Below are positions 53,871 to 61,818 of a stretch of DNA of 64,000 nt, piece after piece. The notes beneath the pieces are model-generated. The model saw nothing but the letters and a program-made list of their open reading frames with translations. It ran no database searches and was not told the DNA's origin. Source of the stretch: Radiobacillus deserti (GTDB lineage: Bacteria > Bacillota > Bacilli > Bacillales > Amphibacillaceae); the NCBI RefSeq assembly GCF_007301515.1, contig NZ_CP041666.1:2232001-2296000 (forward strand), written 5' to 3'. Both the position numbers and the translations under genes were made by a program. The number at the start of each line of letters is the position of its first letter. The stretch's first letter is position 1.

Positions 53871-53915
53871 AAAATCCCGAAAATGTTGTTAAATCAACGT
53901 TTTTGGGATTTTTTA
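53871..53915 (+). terminator. Intrinsic terminator after rpsD
   Basis: AAAATCCC/GGGATTTTTT outer arms with an inner GTTG/CAAC pair, and a T-run. Confidence 0.85.
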
Positions 53916-54156
53916 TTAAGTTTGAAAACAATGCAGATAATGTACTGATTTGTGGCCAATACAATAACTAGCAGGGTAAGGATGAAAAGAACATTTTTGA
54001 CTATATCCCTTTAAAATATTCCTTCAACTGATTTATCTCATAATTAACTATGATGTCGTTTTCTAAAATTAGGTGGTAAAACAAAGAAAAGCAAGCTATG
54101 CATGATAACCGTTTGACACCTAATTTTTAGAGAGTGCCCAGTCCTATCAATCTCAT
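53916..54156. other. Gene-free start of the accessory stretch
   Basis: AT-rich, without any supported frame. The only structure seen is the inverted-repeat element at 54063-54130. Confidence 0.6.
54063..54130. repeat. 68-base element with 13-base inverted ends
   Basis: Ends 54063-54075 and 54117-54130 are inverted copies (one extra T in the right arm) around about 41 bases. No gene inside. It could be a tiny mobile element or a leftover; the ends also allow a hairpin. Confidence 0.5.
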
Positions 54157-54651
54157 TTACACAGCACCGATTTTTTGAAAAATACTAAGAACTTTTTTAC
54201 TGTTATGATATCCAATTAAGTTACCGTACTCAAAATCTTTTTGTGCTCTTGCTTCAAATTCTGTAATCCAGTTTCTTTTACCCGAACTATTTGATGGAGT
54301 TTGATACATATTAAAATCGTCTGGGACATGCGCGCGTGCATTTTGTTTTAAGTAATTGGAAGCTCTTTCGTTGTCAAATGTCATTACAGCTACTTCCTTT
54401 AAGGAAATCTCCCCACTATCATATAATGCCTTAGATATTGATTTTATATCGTCAAAGTTAGCATTCCGAACATTATATTTTCTAGCGAGTTCTCCCCATA
54501 CATTAGAAAAATTACTTTTTTTGGAGGTGAAATCAGTTGTATGAGCCGAAGTATAATCATTAGAAGTCTTTTCAAGCGTTTCGGTTTGTTTGTTAGTAGA
54601 TTTTGAGTACCAATTATGTACTTGTCTAGAAGACATAGTATCTACAATCAT
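54157..54651 (-). CDS. Orphan hypothetical protein
   Basis: 164 residues, soluble, no signal peptide. The first 45 residues are low-complexity and rich in Ser, Thr, Asn and Lys; a helical domain follows (about 50-95) with the motif VWGELARKYNVRNANFDDIKSISKALYDSGEISLKEVAVMTF split here by nothing unusual. I recall similar motifs in small Bacillaceae proteins but cannot name a family. The start at 54649-54651 follows AAAGGTGATG. Isolated gene with AT-rich surroundings. Confidence 0.6.
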   Translation of the reverse strand: MIVDTMSSRQVHNWYSKSTNKQTETLEKTSNDYTSAHTTDFTSKKSNFSNVWGELARKYNVRNANFDDIKSISKALYDSGEISLKEVAVMTFDNERASNYLKQNARAHVPDDFNMYQTPSNSSGKRNWITEFEARAQKDFEYGNLIGYHNSKKVLSIFQKIGAV

Positions 54652-54704
54652 TTTTCATCACCTTTCATAATTGTGTTAATAATGTTCATTCTATCTAACA
54701 TTGT

Positions 54705-54899
54705 ATGCCAAGAGGTGAGTTTGAAAACCTTATCCAAATTCGGCAGTTACAATATATAAATCTTCTCCACCATGATTCTGGACAGAAGGTAATTCTTAGG
54801 GAGATATGGAAAATTTTTCATTACACTGGACACTCCTATCTTATATCGGTAGAAGATAAAATTCATTTAGTACTTATTGTAGATAATTACATGATCTAG
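54705..54899 (+). CDS. Doubtful small ORF, possibly frameshifted
   Basis: 64 codons with no ribosome site ahead of the ATG. A good site (AGAGG at 54711-54715) instead points to a TTG at 54721 in the next frame, which stops after 12 codons (MKTLSKFGSYNI). A base error could join it to QYINLLHHDSG and beyond. Treat as unproven. Confidence 0.25.
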   Translation: MPRGEFENLIQIRQLQYINLLHHDSGQKVILREIWKIFHYTGHSYLISVEDKIHLVLIVDNYMI

Positions 54900-55212
54900 T
54901 AATACTTAAAAGTCTTGTAAAAATTCTTACTTACAACGGACTAAAACTTACACTTGCTACACTTCTCCACCGACAAGGTAAACAAGAAGTAAGTATAAAG
55001 AAGAAGAAACTGTTCACTTATTTTTTTATAGCTTTAAAGAGCCAATTCTGGATAAAGCAAGGCTAGACGTTGATTGCATAAAGGGGTGGGAGAACGGTAC
55101 AGGGATATACAATGGGACATCAAGTATCCTACGCAGTACCAATATATGATAGAATTATCCCCTCCCTAGCAACAAAAATAATGGCTTCACACACCCTATT
55201 AGTCTAAAATTC
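54900..55212. other. Gene-free interval before the MFS gene
   Basis: No frame that I can support; a 31-codon ORF near 55111-55206 has no recognisable product. No terminator seen after the MFS gene. Confidence 0.5.
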
Positions 55213-56457
55213 TTATTCGACTTCTTTAATAACATGTGATTTCATTAAAAATATCAATGAAAATACTACAATTAAAGCTCCACACAACAACATAACATTT
55301 GAAATAGTAAGATTCAAAACAAGAGCAAAAGAAACAACCCCATAAGATAATGGTACCAATCCATTTGAAAAAGCATTTACAATACTCATAACTCTACCAA
55401 TTTTGTCTTGATTACTTTTTTCTTGAATTACGGAGATTAAGTTAACATTTATTATCGAGGATATAGTGCCCATTGAGATTAATAAAATTATTCCTTGCCA
55501 TGTAAATTGAATCTGACCAAGAATAAATAAAAAGAAACCTAAAGATGTTATCAATACAAGAATTGTTTTTCCTCGTTTCTTTTTATAATTTAGTAATCCA
55601 ACTAAAATAGCACCCGCAAACATACCGCCTTGATAAGAACTTTGTAAAAAACTAAGATCAAGGGCTTTTCCATTTAATACGTTATAAACCAATAATGGGA
55701 TACCTATGAGCAATGGACCAAAGAAAAAAAAGTTGATTATAACAAGAATTATTATTATGTTTTTTAGGAATTTCATATTCCATACATATGAAATTCCTTC
55801 TCGGAGTTGATTTTTTGTAGAAAGTGAAATAGAGTCATAATTGTTTTTTTCTTCATTAATAAATAAAGATAAAATAAACGTAAATAATAAGAGTAGTGCG
55901 ACAATTGAAAGTAAGAGATCGAACGATCCTACTGTAAGTAACCAACCACCTATCATGGGACCCGAAAAAAGAGCAATTTGATTAGATGTTTGTATAAAGG
56001 AGTTTGCTCTTGTCAGGTCTTCTTTTGATACTAAGGTTGTGAGTAATGATGTATTGGCAGGCGAGAAAAATGCATCAAGTGTACCAAAGAAAAATGCAAA
56101 GCATGTAAGCACAATTATTTCAAGTAAGTCTAACTTCAACAAAACAATCATAGCTAAGATTAAACCAAATCTAAAAAAACTCGAATAGAACATAATCTTA
56201 GATTTTTTAAAACGATCAGCCAAAACTCCTCCAAAAAACATAAAAATAACTCTAGGAATCATAGTTACCATCATAACTATTCCTAATATTTTTTCCTCCT
56301 TGAGGACTGTAATAATATACCATTGTTCAGTGATTAGATATGTTGATAATGCTAAAAATGAAGCAGAACTAGTTAACCATAAAAAGATAAAAGAGCGATT
56401 TGCTAACAGACTTTTTTTCTTTTGTGTGTCATTACATATAACCTTTTCGACTTCCAC
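55213..56457 (-). CDS. MFS drug exporter
   Basis: 414 residues with about twelve membrane helices. The loop 2-3 motif GGVLADRFKKSK (motif A of the major facilitator family) and the EQWYIIT stretch of helix 1 place it in the MFS_3 group, which includes macrolide exporters. Substrate unknown. Start is GTG at 56455-56457, eight bases after GGAG. Directly downstream of, and likely cotranscribed with, the regulator gene. More AT-rich than its neighbours, consistent with transfer. Confidence 0.88.
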   Translation of the reverse strand: MEVEKVICNDTQKKKSLLANRSFIFLWLTSSASFLALSTYLITEQWYIITVLKEEKILGIVMMVTMIPRVIFMFFGGVLADRFKKSKIMFYSSFFRFGLILAMIVLLKLDLLEIIVLTCFAFFFGTLDAFFSPANTSLLTTLVSKEDLTRANSFIQTSNQIALFSGPMIGGWLLTVGSFDLLLSIVALLLLFTFILSLFINEEKNNYDSISLSTKNQLREGISYVWNMKFLKNIIIILVIINFFFFGPLLIGIPLLVYNVLNGKALDLSFLQSSYQGGMFAGAILVGLLNYKKKRGKTILVLITSLGFFLFILGQIQFTWQGIILLISMGTISSIINVNLISVIQEKSNQDKIGRVMSIVNAFSNGLVPLSYGVVSFALVLNLTISNVMLLCGALIVVFSLIFLMKSHVIKEVE

Positions 56458-56490
56458 ATAACCCGCTCCTTTAAGTTTGGGGATCTATGA

Positions 56491-57081
56491 CTAGTCCCTA
56501 TTCACAAAAAGTTTTTCTTCAATTTCAAATGCAGTACTCATTAAATAATAGATACGCTTTTCACTCTCACTATCATCCGTCTTAAGTGTGTTTATTAACT
56601 CTCTATATTTTTTTGTGAATTCTAAAAACTTTTCTTTGCTAACTGTAAATTCAGTTTGCATTGATAAACTATTCCATTTTTCCACATTAGAGGTTTGTAT
56701 TTCAAATGATTTATCAGGAGCAGTAATAACTCTTGTTTTGGCTCTATCTAAGACTTCTAAATATGATTGCCTTGTTGAATCGCTTGTCTCAGTAAAATTG
56801 AGAAGATGATCTGCAGGAATAAAACCTTTTGCTACTGCTTGATAATATTTTAGAATATTACCTTTTTTCTCAACTTTTTTTACTAATCGGATGATACCGT
56901 GTTTTTCAAGTTCACGTAGGTGATACAATATTTTAGCTCTAGATAAATTTAGTGCTTCTGCTAACATGTGACCTGTATGCGGTTGTTCAATAAGATACAT
57001 TAACATTTTAGTACGTAAAGGATCACTAATTGCTTTTAATTGTTCATATGAATCAATTATTAAAATTGATTTTTGTTCCAT
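56491..57081 (-). CDS. ArsR-like winged-helix regulator
   Basis: 196 residues. N-terminal winged helix (about 12-85) with EQLKAISDPLRTKMLMYLIEQPHTGHMLAEALNLSRAKILYHLRELEKHGIIR, then a helical domain (95-196) that may bind the inducer. No metal-binding cysteines, so an organic ligand is likely. Start is ATG at 57079-57081, with AAAGGAG eleven bases upstream. It probably represses itself and the exporter through the operators just upstream. Confidence 0.85.
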   Translation of the reverse strand: MEQKSILIIDSYEQLKAISDPLRTKMLMYLIEQPHTGHMLAEALNLSRAKILYHLRELEKHGIIRLVKKVEKKGNILKYYQAVAKGFIPADHLLNFTETSDSTRQSYLEVLDRAKTRVITAPDKSFEIQTSNVEKWNSLSMQTEFTVSKEKFLEFTKKYRELINTLKTDDSESEKRIYYLMSTAFEIEEKLFVNRD

Positions 57082-57096
57082 TTATAAAAAAACTCC

Positions 57097-57152
57097 TTTA
57101 ACCGGTTAAATTTTATTAACCTGATTTTACCCTATCGGTAATAACTTGTAAA
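57097..57152 (-). promoter_or_regulatory. Promoter and operators of the regulator-exporter operon
   Basis: -35 TTTACA (57147-57152) and -10 TAAAAT (57124-57129) with a 17-base spacer. Just downstream lie the perfect palindrome TTTAACCGGTTAAA (57097-57110) and a third half-site, giving GGTTAA-N6-TTAACC (57104-57121). These overlap the likely start of transcription, as repressor sites do. Confidence 0.75.
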
Positions 57153-57623
57153 GTATGAAGGGTAATTTTTATGGTTAATTTGATAATTAGTATGAAAGTG
57201 GATTTTGTAAGTAACAAGTGCTTAGTGATACTAATAGAGGTGTTAAACCTATTCATTGGATAATTGATTAAATTCTCATAATGGGTGCAGAATATTGTTC
57301 TTTTGATACAACCAATATAAATTTTATAAATTAAATTTGGTGTAAGGAAATTAACCCATAGTTTGAAAACAACTTGAAGTTGGAGACTTTATATTCCGCT
57401 CTTATCAAACTAGTGAACCAATATTGGATTTTCGCAGAATCACAGAAAAAAAGCCCATATAAAATGCTGATATCTCTGCATTTTATAGGCTTCTTTTTTA
57501 CTCTTAGAAATTTGTAGTGATCATAAAGATAGTGAAAATAGATCCTTATGCTCTCTTTGCTTGAAGTTTAGGAAACAACAAATGGAGTTACGTGAATAAG
57601 ATGATGATGCATATAATCTGGTA
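57153..57623. other. Gene-free interval between the regulator and the sirC remnant
   Basis: No supported gene. The only structure is the hairpin at 57451-57492. Confidence 0.55.
57451..57492. terminator. Orphan hairpin, possibly bidirectional terminator
   Basis: Arms 57451-57467 and 57478-57492 form a long stem with two unpaired bases; A-run on the left, T6 on the right. No gene ends beside it. Confidence 0.55.
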
Positions 57624-57794
57624 CTAAAAGCTATCGATACACGTCATCGATAGCTGATTGGTTTTGGGACTAATAACAGTAATAGCAGCCTCCGCTTCCA
57701 AGAGCGTAGCGGTCCGTCTCTGCGCGCTGTTCCCACCACCAATGGCGACTACTGGTCTATCTTTTATATTTAGGATGAACGGAATATTACCCAT
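57624..57794 (-). pseudogene. sirC: Truncated sirC (precorrin-2 dehydrogenase), first 56 codons only
   Basis: Starts at the ATG 57792-57794, overlapping the sirB stop by 8 bases. Translation gives MGNIPFILNIKDRPVVAIGG, then GNSAQRRTATLLEAEAAITV, then ISPKTNQLSMTCIDSF and a stop. This is the N-terminal Rossmann part (GGGNSA) of YlnF/SirC, normally about 160 residues. The rest, including the catalytic and dimer regions, is missing. It ends inside a palindrome (57629-57638 with 57646-57655) that has TTTT on the minus strand and may terminate the operon. Siroheme synthesis would need another SirC. Confidence 0.85.
57629..57655 (-). terminator. Terminator-like palindrome inside the sirC remnant
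   Basis: Ten perfect pairs, 7-base loop, TTTT after it on the minus strand. Confidence 0.65.
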
Positions 57795-58566
57795 GACTAC
57801 CACTTTTCCTTCTTTCTAGTTCAGCACTAATTAAAAAAAGATGTGACCTTGCTTCTTCCACCCGTTCCAGTAAGGCTAGCCTCATAATCGGATGATTCCC
57901 TAATGGGAAACAGAGGACAACTTTCATATCTCCCCGATTTGCTTCTTCTACTTTCTCTTGCATGTACCGAAACAACCACCCATCAAACCATAAATACGGG
58001 AGGATTATCGTCAATCCGCCCCGATTCCGTACCATCTCCAACGCCTCCTCAAAAGAAGGATGTACTGCAGCAAGAAAACAAATCTCTATATCAGCTGAAA
58101 CGTTGGCGCTTAACTTTTCTGCTATTTCCTTGATGTCCTTTTTTGTCTCCGGCATGTAACTTCCTCTACCTACCAATAGTATGGTATGAGGTTCATTTAG
58201 GGAGGCTACCTTATCCAATATCCTCTCTTCTAGGACGTTTACAATTCGCTGCTGAACGCCAAGTGGTCGTCCATAACAAAAGGAGACCTCTGGATATTTA
58301 ATTTGCATGGCTTGAATCGTTAACGGTATGTCCCGATAAGCATGGGTCGCGCATAACAGCAATACCGGAATGACTGAAATTTTATGGGCACCTTGTTTGA
58401 CTAGCTTATCTACTCCTTCTTCAATCGAAGGAGAAAGAATTTCTAGGAAACAGATTTCTTGTAACGGTACTTGCATATGCGCTTGAACAGACTTTAGGAA
58501 TTGGACTGCCTCCTGTTTTCCTTCTTTTATCCGCGTACCATGACTTACATAGAGTACACCTTCCAT
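57787..58566 (-). CDS. sirB: Sirohydrochlorin ferrochelatase (CbiX/SirB family)
   Basis: Inserts iron into sirohydrochlorin to make siroheme, the cofactor of sulfite reductase. 259 residues from the ATG at 58564-58566 after GAAGGAGG. CbiX motif YVSHGTRIKEG with the catalytic histidine, and a second histidine in CATHAYRDIP. Internal repeat of two similar halves, as in SirB. Between the methyltransferase and the truncated sirC. Confidence 0.92.
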   Translation of the reverse strand: MEGVLYVSHGTRIKEGKQEAVQFLKSVQAHMQVPLQEICFLEILSPSIEEGVDKLVKQGAHKISVIPVLLLCATHAYRDIPLTIQAMQIKYPEVSFCYGRPLGVQQRIVNVLEERILDKVASLNEPHTILLVGRGSYMPETKKDIKEIAEKLSANVSADIEICFLAAVHPSFEEALEMVRNRGGLTIILPYLWFDGWLFRYMQEKVEEANRGDMKVVLCFPLGNHPIMRLALLERVEEARSHLFLISAELERRKSGSHG

Positions 58567-58584
58567 CACTGCTTCCTCCTTCAA

Positions 58585-59352
58585 CTAGAAGAGACTAGTT
58601 ACTTTCTGCCGTGATTTCTCTGTTTCTTCAAACCATTGGATATACTCATGTAAACGAACTACCTCTCCAATTACAATCATCGAAGGATTCTTGATTTCGT
58701 CTATTCGATTCATGAAGTCTCCTAAGGTTCCTATTATTGTATGTTGACTGGTCGTTGTTCCCCAATGAATAGCTGCAGCTGGTGTGTCCCCATCCATCCC
58801 ATGATAAAGTAGTTTTTCACATATTTCAGGCAACCTTTTTACTCCCATGTAAATGCATAGTGTTTCCACACTATTCGCCAAGTGTGTCCAATACTCCTTT
58901 GTGTCTTTATCTGGGTTATAGCCGGAAATAAACGTAACAGAGGAGCTAATATTTCGATGCGTTAATGGGATTCCAGCATAAGCTGGAGCAGCTATTCCCG
59001 ACGTAATACCAGGAATAACTTCAAATGAGATTCCTCGTTTCTGCAAAACAGCGGCTTCCTCTCCACCTCTTCCAAAAATAAAAGGATCCCCACCCTTTAA
59101 TCGTACGACTATTTTACGTTCCTCCCCATATTGACAGAGGAGTTCGTTAATATATTCTTGCTTTACATAGTGCTGTCCAGGAATTTTACCACAGTAAATT
59201 AATTCAGTATTTGGCTTAGCATATTCTAGTAGTTCTTCGTTCACTAGACGATCGTAAAGTATTACGTCTGCTTCCTTTATAACTCTTAAGCCTTTTAAAG
59301 TGAGAAGCTCAGGGTCTCCAGGGCCTGCTCCAACTAAATAAACCTTGCTCAT
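58585..59352 (-). CDS. cobA: Uroporphyrinogen-III C-methyltransferase
   Basis: Makes precorrin-2, the first step from uroporphyrinogen III to siroheme. 255 residues from the ATG at 59350-59352 after GGTGGAGAGG. Signature VGAGPGDPELLTLKG at the N-terminus and VRLKGGDPFIFGRGGEE. Equivalent to B. subtilis YlnD/SumT. Read with sirB and the sulfate genes. Confidence 0.95.
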   Translation of the reverse strand: MSKVYLVGAGPGDPELLTLKGLRVIKEADVILYDRLVNEELLEYAKPNTELIYCGKIPGQHYVKQEYINELLCQYGEERKIVVRLKGGDPFIFGRGGEEAAVLQKRGISFEVIPGITSGIAAPAYAGIPLTHRNISSSVTFISGYNPDKDTKEYWTHLANSVETLCIYMGVKRLPEICEKLLYHGMDGDTPAAAIHWGTTTSQHTIIGTLGDFMNRIDEIKNPSMIVIGEVVRLHEYIQWFEETEKSRQKVTSLF

Positions 59353-59371
59353 ATTCCTCTCCACCTTTTCG

Positions 59372-61168
59372 TTAAAATTCGATCCAGTAAATCGTTACAA
59401 TCGTAGTGACAATAACAATCAAGCTTAAAGGCAATCCCACTTTAAAATAATCCGAAAATCGATATCCTCCAGGGTGATACACAATTAAATTCGTCTGATA
59501 CCCAATTGGGGAAAGAAAACTTGCAGATGCACTAATTGTGATTAATATAAAAAACGGAAGTGGATCCTGTTGTAATTGATTCGCTGCTTCTAAGGCAATC
59601 GGAAACATAAACACAGCAGCCGCATTATTTGTAATAATTTCCGTGAACACAACCGTGATGAAGGATAAAAAAAAGAGAACCCCTATCTCTCCATATGGAA
59701 GGGATACATGGATTAAAGACGTAGAAATCAAGCTTGCAGCACCCGTCTTAAGCAACGCTTCACCTATCCCAAATGCACTCGCGATTAAAAGCAGAACATT
59801 CGGTTGAATAAAGCTCTTCGCTTCCTCAATAGAGATGATACGTAATAGCAAATAAAGAACAACAGCGATACTCATTGCGGCAAACATAGATAATAAATGA
59901 AAGGAAACGAAAAAAATCATCAGTGCCATGATCAACATAGAACCCCATGCTTTCCATCTACTCATTCGGTTTAAAAAAGGGTAGCTTTCAACTGGTGTAA
60001 CCATATAAAAATCATGAGAAAGATTAAGTCGTTCTTCAAAGTCTTTCCCTGTTAATAACACCAAGGTATCACCCGGTCTCAAAACAATTTCTCCAATCTT
60101 CCCTTCCATATGTACACGATTTCGGTGAATAGCAATAACCCCGGCATCGTATTTTGTTCGAAAATCGGTATCTCTGATTCTCTGGTAAAGAAGATTAGAT
60201 TGATGGGAAAGAACAACTTCCATTAACCGACCTTTTCCATTACGAAAGCGTTCCAGATTTGTTGTTGTTCCAGTTGATAACGTTAATCCTTTTCTTGTAT
60301 CTAGTTCTCCCATTTTCGAAATTTGTCCAGTGAATATTAAATGGTCGTTTCCTTTTATCATGGTGGAGCTATTTACAGGATAAATACGTTCTTCATTTCG
60401 AATAATTGCGATTAAATAAACATAATCGAGATTATGTAAGTTCGCTTCTTCTACTGTTTTATTTATGATTGGATTATCTAAATAAGGATAGTTATCTTCT
60501 ACGATCATCTCCATCAAATACTCTTTTTCCTTTTCATAGGAGTAAGTATTGGATACCTTGTAGCTTGGAAGTAGTTTAAATCCAACTGTAACGAGATAGC
60601 CCAATCCCAGTAGACAAGCAGGTAAGCTATAAGGTGCTAATGTAAACAAGGAATAGCCTTCCATCCCATTTTCTAGTAGTAAACCATGAACGACCAAATT
60701 CGTTGAAGTTCCCATTACCGTTAAAATACCACCTAAGATAGATGCATAGGAAAGCGGAATAAGAAACTTAGACGGCGCAAGGTTCTGATTCTGACACCAC
60801 TTATGAATAATAGGCGTTAAGGTTGCTACGATTGGTGTATTATTTAAAAATGCGGACACTCCGGTAATAGGAACGACCAAGCGGATGAGAGAACGACGAG
60901 GTGAATCACTACTCCGTACTAACTTTGCAATTGTCCGTTCCATTAGACCACTCTTTTGGATAGTACCTGCCACGATAAAGAGTAGGGCAACTGTAAGCAT
61001 TCCTTCATTCGCAAAGCCAGCAATGGCTTCTTCTGTTGTTATAACACCCGCACCTAACAGACAGGTTAGAGCTACGAACACGATAATTTCAGGTCTAGTA
61101 ATTTCTTTTATCAAACAAACCATCATCATAAAGACGACGATTACCGTATATATCATTTCCCATGTCAT
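59372..61168 (-). CDS. SLC13-type anion permease with RCK_C domains
   Basis: 598 residues. About eleven membrane helices in two halves, separated by a cytoplasmic region (about 210-375) with two TrkA-C-like domains. Motifs TLTPIIHKW, GTSTNLVVHGLLLENG and the mirrored GYQTNLIVYHPGGYRFSDYF at the ends mark SLC13/ArsB-type carriers. In this operon sulfate is the likely cargo. Start site GGGGGAGG. Replaces the CysP permease of B. subtilis. Confidence 0.9.
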   Translation of the reverse strand: MTWEMIYTVIVVFMMMVCLIKEITRPEIIVFVALTCLLGAGVITTEEAIAGFANEGMLTVALLFIVAGTIQKSGLMERTIAKLVRSSDSPRRSLIRLVVPITGVSAFLNNTPIVATLTPIIHKWCQNQNLAPSKFLIPLSYASILGGILTVMGTSTNLVVHGLLLENGMEGYSLFTLAPYSLPACLLGLGYLVTVGFKLLPSYKVSNTYSYEKEKEYLMEMIVEDNYPYLDNPIINKTVEEANLHNLDYVYLIAIIRNEERIYPVNSSTMIKGNDHLIFTGQISKMGELDTRKGLTLSTGTTTNLERFRNGKGRLMEVVLSHQSNLLYQRIRDTDFRTKYDAGVIAIHRNRVHMEGKIGEIVLRPGDTLVLLTGKDFEERLNLSHDFYMVTPVESYPFLNRMSRWKAWGSMLIMALMIFFVSFHLLSMFAAMSIAVVLYLLLRIISIEEAKSFIQPNVLLLIASAFGIGEALLKTGAASLISTSLIHVSLPYGEIGVLFFLSFITVVFTEIITNNAAAVFMFPIALEAANQLQQDPLPFFILITISASASFLSPIGYQTNLIVYHPGGYRFSDYFKVGLPLSLIVIVTTIVTIYWIEF

Positions 61169-61207
61169 TCCATACCTCCCCCTGCATCAAGAGAGCCATC
61201 TACAGCA

Positions 61208-61816
61208 CTATAGGTAAATCAACTGCTTTTGCTCTAGGTAGTCTACGATCACTTGTACGGATTGATGAACCGTTTGTGTTTCTGAATCAATGATAATTTC
61301 TGGATTCGCCGGTTCTTCGTAGGGTGCATCAATCCCAGTGAAATCTTTGATTATTCCGGAACGTGCTTTTTTATATAGACCTTTCGGATCTCTTTGTTCA
61401 CACACTTCTACACTCGCCTGGACATAGACTTCAATAAACTCATGGTCATCCAATAGATTACGAATTCTATTTCGATCTTCACGAAATGGAGAAATGAATG
61501 CCGCTAACGTGAATAAACCCGCATCCACCATCAGCTTCGAAACTTCGCCTATACGACGAATGTTTTCTTCTCTGTCATTAGGACTGAATCCTAAATCCTT
61601 GTTTAAACCATGTCGAACGTTATCCCCATCGAGTCGATAAGTATGAATCCCTTTCTCGAATAAAACTTTTTCAAGTTCAACGGATAGTGTAGATTTTCCC
61701 GATCCAGAAAGTCCTGTAAACCAAAGTAAGGCACTCTTATGCTGATTAAGCTGCCTCCGATCCGATTTACTTATCTCGGATTCGTGCCATACGATATGAT
61801 TCAGATTATTACTCAT
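61208..61816 (-). CDS. cysC: Adenylylsulfate kinase
   Basis: Phosphorylates adenylyl sulfate to PAPS. 202 residues. P-loop GLSGSGKST at 35-43, then the conserved DNVRHGLNKDLGFSPNDREENIRR and SPFREDRN. Start two bases after the sat stop, so translation is coupled. Confidence 0.96.
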   Translation of the reverse strand: MSNNLNHIVWHESEISKSDRRQLNQHKSALLWFTGLSGSGKSTLSVELEKVLFEKGIHTYRLDGDNVRHGLNKDLGFSPNDREENIRRIGEVSKLMVDAGLFTLAAFISPFREDRNRIRNLLDDHEFIEVYVQASVEVCEQRDPKGLYKKARSGIIKDFTGIDAPYEEPANPEIIIDSETQTVHQSVQVIVDYLEQKQLIYL

Positions 61817-61818
61817 AT

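Noticed and set aside
57190..57260. A stretch recalling the 3' end of 23S rRNA (GTGATACTAATAG)
   Set aside because: Similarity covers only about a dozen bases with no adjoining rRNA sequence; most likely chance.
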